DNA of 8,250 bases, from assembly GCA_025450495.1 (NCBI GenBank), contig JANWHI010000126.1, positions 1 to 8,250 on the forward strand, given 5' to 3'. Positions 5,660-8,250 of the stretch are shown here, in pieces. This stretch comes from Candidatus Dormiibacter sp. Lineage in GTDB: Bacteria > Chloroflexota > Dormibacteria > UBA8260. The notes under the pieces are model-generated. The model was not told the DNA's origin, made no database searches, and was given only the letters and a program-made list of their open reading frames with translations. Numbering within the stretch: position 1 is the stretch's first letter; the number at the start of each line of letters is the position of its first letter. Both the position numbers and the translations under genes were made by a program.

Positions 5660-6685
5660 GTGACCGAGGAGCTGATGCGTGCGGCGCTGGAATCGATCGT
5701 CTGCGGCGAATCGCTGGGCGTCGGGACCGCGCGCGCGGTCATGGACCTGGTCATGGACGGCGCGGCGACCCAGGCGCAGATCGGCGGCCTCCTGGCAGCC
5801 CTGCGAACCAAGGGCGAGTCCGTCGACGAGATCACCGGGATGGTGATGTCGATGCGCGACCACGCGACCGTGGTCGACCTCGAGCCCGGCGCCGTCGACA
5901 CCTGCGGCACCGGCGGCGACGGCAGCAACACCTTCAACATCTCGACGGCGGCGGCATTGGTGGCAGCTGCCGCCGGCTGCCGCGTCGCCAAGCACGGCAA
6001 CCGCGCGCAATCGTCACGGTGCGGCAGCGCCGACGTCCTCGAGGAGCTCGGTGTGCGCGTTGCGCTCGACGGCCCGGGTGTGCGCCGCTGCGTCGACGAG
6101 GCCGGGATCGGTTTCATCTTCGCGCCCGCATTCCACCCCGCGATGCGGCACGCGGCCGCGGCTCGCCGCGAGCTTGGCATCCGCAACGTCTTCAACATTC
6201 TTGGACCGCTGGCCAATCCCGCCCGAGTCCGCCACCAGGCGCTCGGGGTGGCCGGCAATGCCCCGGTCGGCGTCATGGCGGGGGTGCTCCACCGGCTCGG
6301 CCACCTTCATGCGCTGGTATTCTCCGGACCCGGTGGTATGGACGAGCTCGGCCTTGATGGGGTGGCGCACGGCTACGAGGTCACGCCCGCCGGCGTGCGC
6401 GACATCGAGATCGATCCTCAAGGGCTCGGGCTGACCGCAGCGCCGGCGCAGGCGGTCGTCGGCGGGGATGCCACCACCAACGCCCGGGTCATCGTCGCAG
6501 TCCTCGATGGCGCCACCGGCGCAGCCCGTGACGTGGTCCTGCTCAACGCCGCGGCGGCGATCGTCGCCGCGGATGCGGCCGAGGGGATGGCGGACGGGAT
6601 CGAGCGCGCCCGCGCCGCCATCGATTCCGGGGCGGCGCGGGAAACGCTGCGCCGCCTCGTCGCCACCTCGCAGGCGGCCGGGTGA
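5660..6685 (+). CDS. trpD: Anthranilate phosphoribosyltransferase
   Basis: TrpD transfers the phosphoribosyl group of PRPP to anthranilate, the second step of tryptophan synthesis from chorismate, in the cytoplasm as a Mg2+-dependent dimer. The 341 residues match the usual family length. The PRPP-binding signature DTCGTGGDGSNTFNIST is at 80-96, KHGNRAQSSRCGSADVLEELG at 111-131, and a later GPGGMDELG carries the conserved Asp-Glu pair that binds the second metal. The helical N-terminal domain (about 1-70) forms the dimer and substrate surface. I chose GTG at 5660 because the helical domain begins there and the -10 box lies just upstream; ATG at 5675 would remove only five residues. No other trp genes are in the window, so trpD stands apart from a trp operon here. 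Its stop overlaps the next GTG by 4 nt (GTGA). Confidence 0.96.
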   Translation: MTEELMRAALESIVCGESLGVGTARAVMDLVMDGAATQAQIGGLLAALRTKGESVDEITGMVMSMRDHATVVDLEPGAVDTCGTGGDGSNTFNISTAAALVAAAAGCRVAKHGNRAQSSRCGSADVLEELGVRVALDGPGVRRCVDEAGIGFIFAPAFHPAMRHAAAARRELGIRNVFNILGPLANPARVRHQALGVAGNAPVGVMAGVLHRLGHLHALVFSGPGGMDELGLDGVAHGYEVTPAGVRDIEIDPQGLGLTAAPAQAVVGGDATTNARVIVAVLDGATGAARDVVLLNAAAAIVAADAAEGMADGIERARAAIDSGAARETLRRLVATSQAAG

Positions 6686-7377
6686 GTCGCAGCGGCGAGC
6701 TGCTGCGCCTTCAGCAGATCGACGCGCGGCTGGCGCATGACTCGACGCGCCTGCGCGACGCGGAGGCGGAGATCGCCGGCGACCCAGAGCTCGACCGGCG
6801 ACGGCGCATGGCGCGCCGGGTGCGCCGCCAGCAGGCCACCGCGGACGCCGACCTCGCCAGCGCCGAACGGGAGGCGGATGGGCTGCGCAAGCGCGCGCGT
6901 GAGCTCGACCGTCACCTCTATGACGGTTCGGTGGGCAATCCCCAGGAGCTGCTCGCCATGCAACACGAGCTGGCGGCGCTCCGCGCGCGCATCAGCAGCG
7001 AGGACGACCGGCTGCTCGAGCTGATGCAACATGCCGAGTCCGCCGCGGGCGCGGAGCGCGATGCCAACGCCGCGATCGTCGACCTCGAACAGGAGCGTGC
7101 CGACCACGCCGGCGAGCTGCTCGAGCGAGTGGCGGCCCTCCGCACCGCGATCGATCAGCACGAGCGCGAACGCGCCGACGTCATGGCCGCGCTGGACGCC
7201 GCCGACGCGTCGCTGTACCTGCGGCTCAGCCGTCGTGTGCAGCCGGCGGTGGTGCGCATCACGGGCGACAGCTGCGGCGGCTGTCACATCCCGTTCGCCA
7301 ACTCCGAGGTGCGACGCATCCGGCTCGCCGACGAGCCCGCCCAATGTCCGCGTTGTGATCGCATCGTGGTGTCGTGA
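6682..7377 (+). CDS. Coiled-coil C4 zinc-ribbon protein (COG1579)
   Basis: This 231-residue protein is a long charged coiled coil (about residues 1-180, rich in Glu, Arg, Ala and Leu) ending in a four-cysteine zinc ribbon: C198 and C201 (CGGC), then C222 and C225 (CPRC). The break in the coil carries LYDGSVGNPQELLAMQHEL (80-97), the conserved hinge of the COG1579 family. The family is described as a possible nucleic-acid-binding protein; its biochemical role is not settled. GTG at 6682 overlaps the trpD stop by 4 nt, and its own stop overlaps the rnhA GTG in the same way, so translation of the three is probably coupled. In actinobacteria this gene commonly precedes an RNase H gene, which suggests a link to RNA or RNA-DNA hybrid metabolism. 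The family call is firm; the role is inference. Confidence 0.9.
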   Translation: MSRSGELLRLQQIDARLAHDSTRLRDAEAEIAGDPELDRRRRMARRVRRQQATADADLASAEREADGLRKRARELDRHLYDGSVGNPQELLAMQHELAALRARISSEDDRLLELMQHAESAAGAERDANAAIVDLEQERADHAGELLERVAALRTAIDQHERERADVMAALDAADASLYLRLSRRVQPAVVRITGDSCGGCHIPFANSEVRRIRLADEPAQCPRCDRIVVS

Positions 7378-7838
7378 GCGGCACCGTCGTCGTCTACACG
7401 GACGGGGCATGTTCGGGCAATCCCGGCGCGGGGGCGTGGGCATACCGAGTGGAGTGGCCGGACGGGTCCGTCGAGGAGGCCGCCGGAGCCGAGCCGATGA
7501 CCACCAACAACCGCGAGGAGCTCAAGGCGGTGCGCGAGGGCCTTCGGGCCGTCAGGGCGCGCATCCGAGAGGACCGTGACTGGCGGATCGTGGTGCGCAC
7601 CGACAGCCTCGGTGTCATCAACTGGCTGCTGCGTCGCTGGAAGCGCAAGGCCAACCTCGACCTCTACCCGGGCATCGACGCCCTCGTCGACGGTCGCGTG
7701 GAGTTCGAGCACGTCCGCGGCCACAGCGGGGAGCCCGGCAATGAGCGCGTCGACGAGCTCGCCGTGGCCGCGGTTGCGCGTCAGCTCGCCAACGCACCCG
7801 CTGTGGCTCCACCGCAGGGCGAGCTTCCGCTCGACTGA
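7374..7838 (+). CDS. rnhA: Ribonuclease HI, single-domain
   Basis: RNase HI cuts the RNA strand of RNA-DNA hybrids, removing R-loops and primer RNA. All four catalytic carboxylates are present: D10 (YTDGACSGNPG), E49 (TTNNREEL), D77 (RTDS) and D127 (NERVDELA), plus the catalytic-loop His117 in VRGHSG. The length, 154 residues, is close to E. coli RNase HI (155). The basic protrusion after NWLLRRWKRK is shortened, so the hybrid-binding handle of the E. coli enzyme is largely missing. The tail after about residue 140 is Ala/Pro-rich. There is no C-terminal phosphatase domain, unlike the fused mycobacterial and streptomycete enzymes. GTG at 7374 overlaps the upstream stop (GTGA), which indicates translational coupling. 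It ends about 11 nt from the 3' end of the opposing RNase P RNA gene. Confidence 0.95.
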   Translation: MSGTVVVYTDGACSGNPGAGAWAYRVEWPDGSVEEAAGAEPMTTNNREELKAVREGLRAVRARIREDRDWRIVVRTDSLGVINWLLRRWKRKANLDLYPGIDALVDGRVEFEHVRGHSGEPGNERVDELAVAAVARQLANAPAVAPPQGELPLD

Positions 7839-7847
7839 GGGGGGAGC

Positions 7848-8250
7848 GTGCAAGCCGGCCTGTAAGCCGGGTTCTGTCCCCGCCGCTTTGTTGACGACCC
7901 GCGGGTCGCCGCTCCCCGGCGACGGGGGACGGCCATCCATCTACGACGCCGATTGCCCGGCGCCTTCAGCGGCCTGACCCGGGACATGGAGCGAGCAGCC
8001 CCTGGGCGGCACGCCGCCCGTCCCTGTTCGGCCTTGCTCCGGACGGGGTTTACCTGGCCGGCCGGTCACCCGGCCGCCGGTGGGCTCTTACCCCACCATT
8101 TCACCGTTGCCGTGGCTTTCGCCCCGGCTGTGTCATTTCTGTGGCACTCTCCTTCGGGTCACCCCGACTGGGTGTTGCCCAGCGCCCTGCTCTGTGGAGC
8201 CCGGACTTTCCTCGGACGACGAGCGCCCGCGGCCGTCCGGCCGGCTTGCC
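7848..8250 (-). ncRNA. rnpB: RNase P RNA, type A
   Basis: This is the catalytic RNA that trims 5' leaders from pre-tRNAs. Read on the minus strand, the universal core is clear. GAGGAAAGTCCGGGCTCC (8213-8196) pairs as P4 with ACAGAACCCGGCTTACAG (7877-7860). P1 is an 11-bp helix (8249-8239 with 7860-7850). P2 is an 8-bp helix (8238-8231 with 7934-7927), directly following P1. A short P3 hairpin lies at 8229-8213. The conserved GGGGTAAGAGCCCACC hairpin is at 8097-8079, and GTAAAC is present in its usual place. The P15-loop GGU that pairs with the tRNA CCA end lies at about 7979-7977. The layout is ancestral type A, about 400 nt. An extra hairpin lies between P2 and P4 (7905-7923). The 5' end is at or a few bases beyond the window edge, so the promoter is not visible. 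Confidence 0.96.
7905..7923 (-). other. Extra hairpin in J2/4 of RNase P RNA (P19-like)
   Basis: Inside rnpB, GUCGCCG and CGGCGAC form a perfect 7-bp stem with a 5-nt loop (GGGAG) between the 3' strand of P2 and the 3' strand of P4. About 49 nt separate these two elements here, against about 3 in E. coli. The position fits helix P19 described in Gram-positive RNase P RNAs. An overlapping 14-nt palindrome (CGACCCGCGGGTCG, 7895-7908) could fold as an alternative. Confidence 0.65.

Noticed and set aside
4990..6357. 455-codon plus-strand frame across the esterase and the start of trpD
   Set aside because: It is antisense to the esterase and out of frame with trpD. The Arg/Gly-rich translation has no recognisable domain.
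6418..7443. 341-codon minus-strand frame opposite trpD, COG1579 and rnhA
   Set aside because: It is a shadow of three well-supported plus-strand genes; the composition is Arg/Ala-rich without motifs.
7852..7871. Near-direct repeat of AAGCCGG around 7852-7871
   Set aside because: It is explained by the P1 strand followed by the conserved P4 strand of RNase P RNA, not an attachment site or mobile-element end.
7839..8250. Short open frames on both strands in the last 400 nt
   Set aside because: The region is clearly RNase P RNA by its conserved core and helices, so these frames are not coding.

Overview
The window is very GC-rich (about 70% by eye) and tightly packed with bacterial genes. It reads as a chromosomal housekeeping region of an actinobacterium. 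Three things point to Actinomycetota: several genes start without a Shine-Dalgarno site, with a TANNNT -10 box 6-10 nt before the start codon; GTG starts are frequent; and a coiled-coil zinc-ribbon gene (COG1579) is coupled to RNase H beside rnpB. RNase HI is a single-domain protein, not the RNase H/phosphatase fusion of mycobacteria and streptomycetes. That hints at a deeper lineage such as Acidimicrobiia or Thermoleophilia, but this is inference.

Layout. 1-303 (+) is the C-terminal end of a phospholipase D-family protein. 343-3545 (+) holds lon, then a metallo-beta-lactamase-fold hydrolase whose start overlaps the lon stop by 1 nt. Facing them on the minus strand are a CoA-pyrophosphatase-type Nudix hydrolase (3510-4133, overlapping the hydrolase tail by 36 bp) and a 57-residue all-helical protein (4173-4346). 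A 144-nt divergent spacer with a perfect palindrome precedes a small zinc-ribbon protein (4491-4790, +). This converges on a serine carboxylesterase-like alpha/beta hydrolase (4792-5610, -). A 49-nt divergent spacer with back-to-back promoter-like boxes leads to trpD, the COG1579 protein and rnhA (5660-7838, +), each overlapping the next by 4 nt. The last 400 nt are the RNase P RNA gene on the minus strand, converging on rnhA.

The genes cover protein quality control (Lon), metabolite or lipid hydrolysis (MBL-fold enzyme, esterase, Nudix, PLD), tryptophan synthesis (TrpD) and RNA processing (RNase HI, RNase P). I see no mobile elements, CRISPR arrays, tRNAs, phage genes or defence islands. I did not find a clearly new multi-gene system. 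The points most worth a second look are the leaderless promoter architecture, the palindrome before the zinc-ribbon gene, a 40-residue insertion in Lon, the extra J2/4 hairpin of RNase P RNA, and the tail-to-tail rnhA/rnpB arrangement without a visible terminator.
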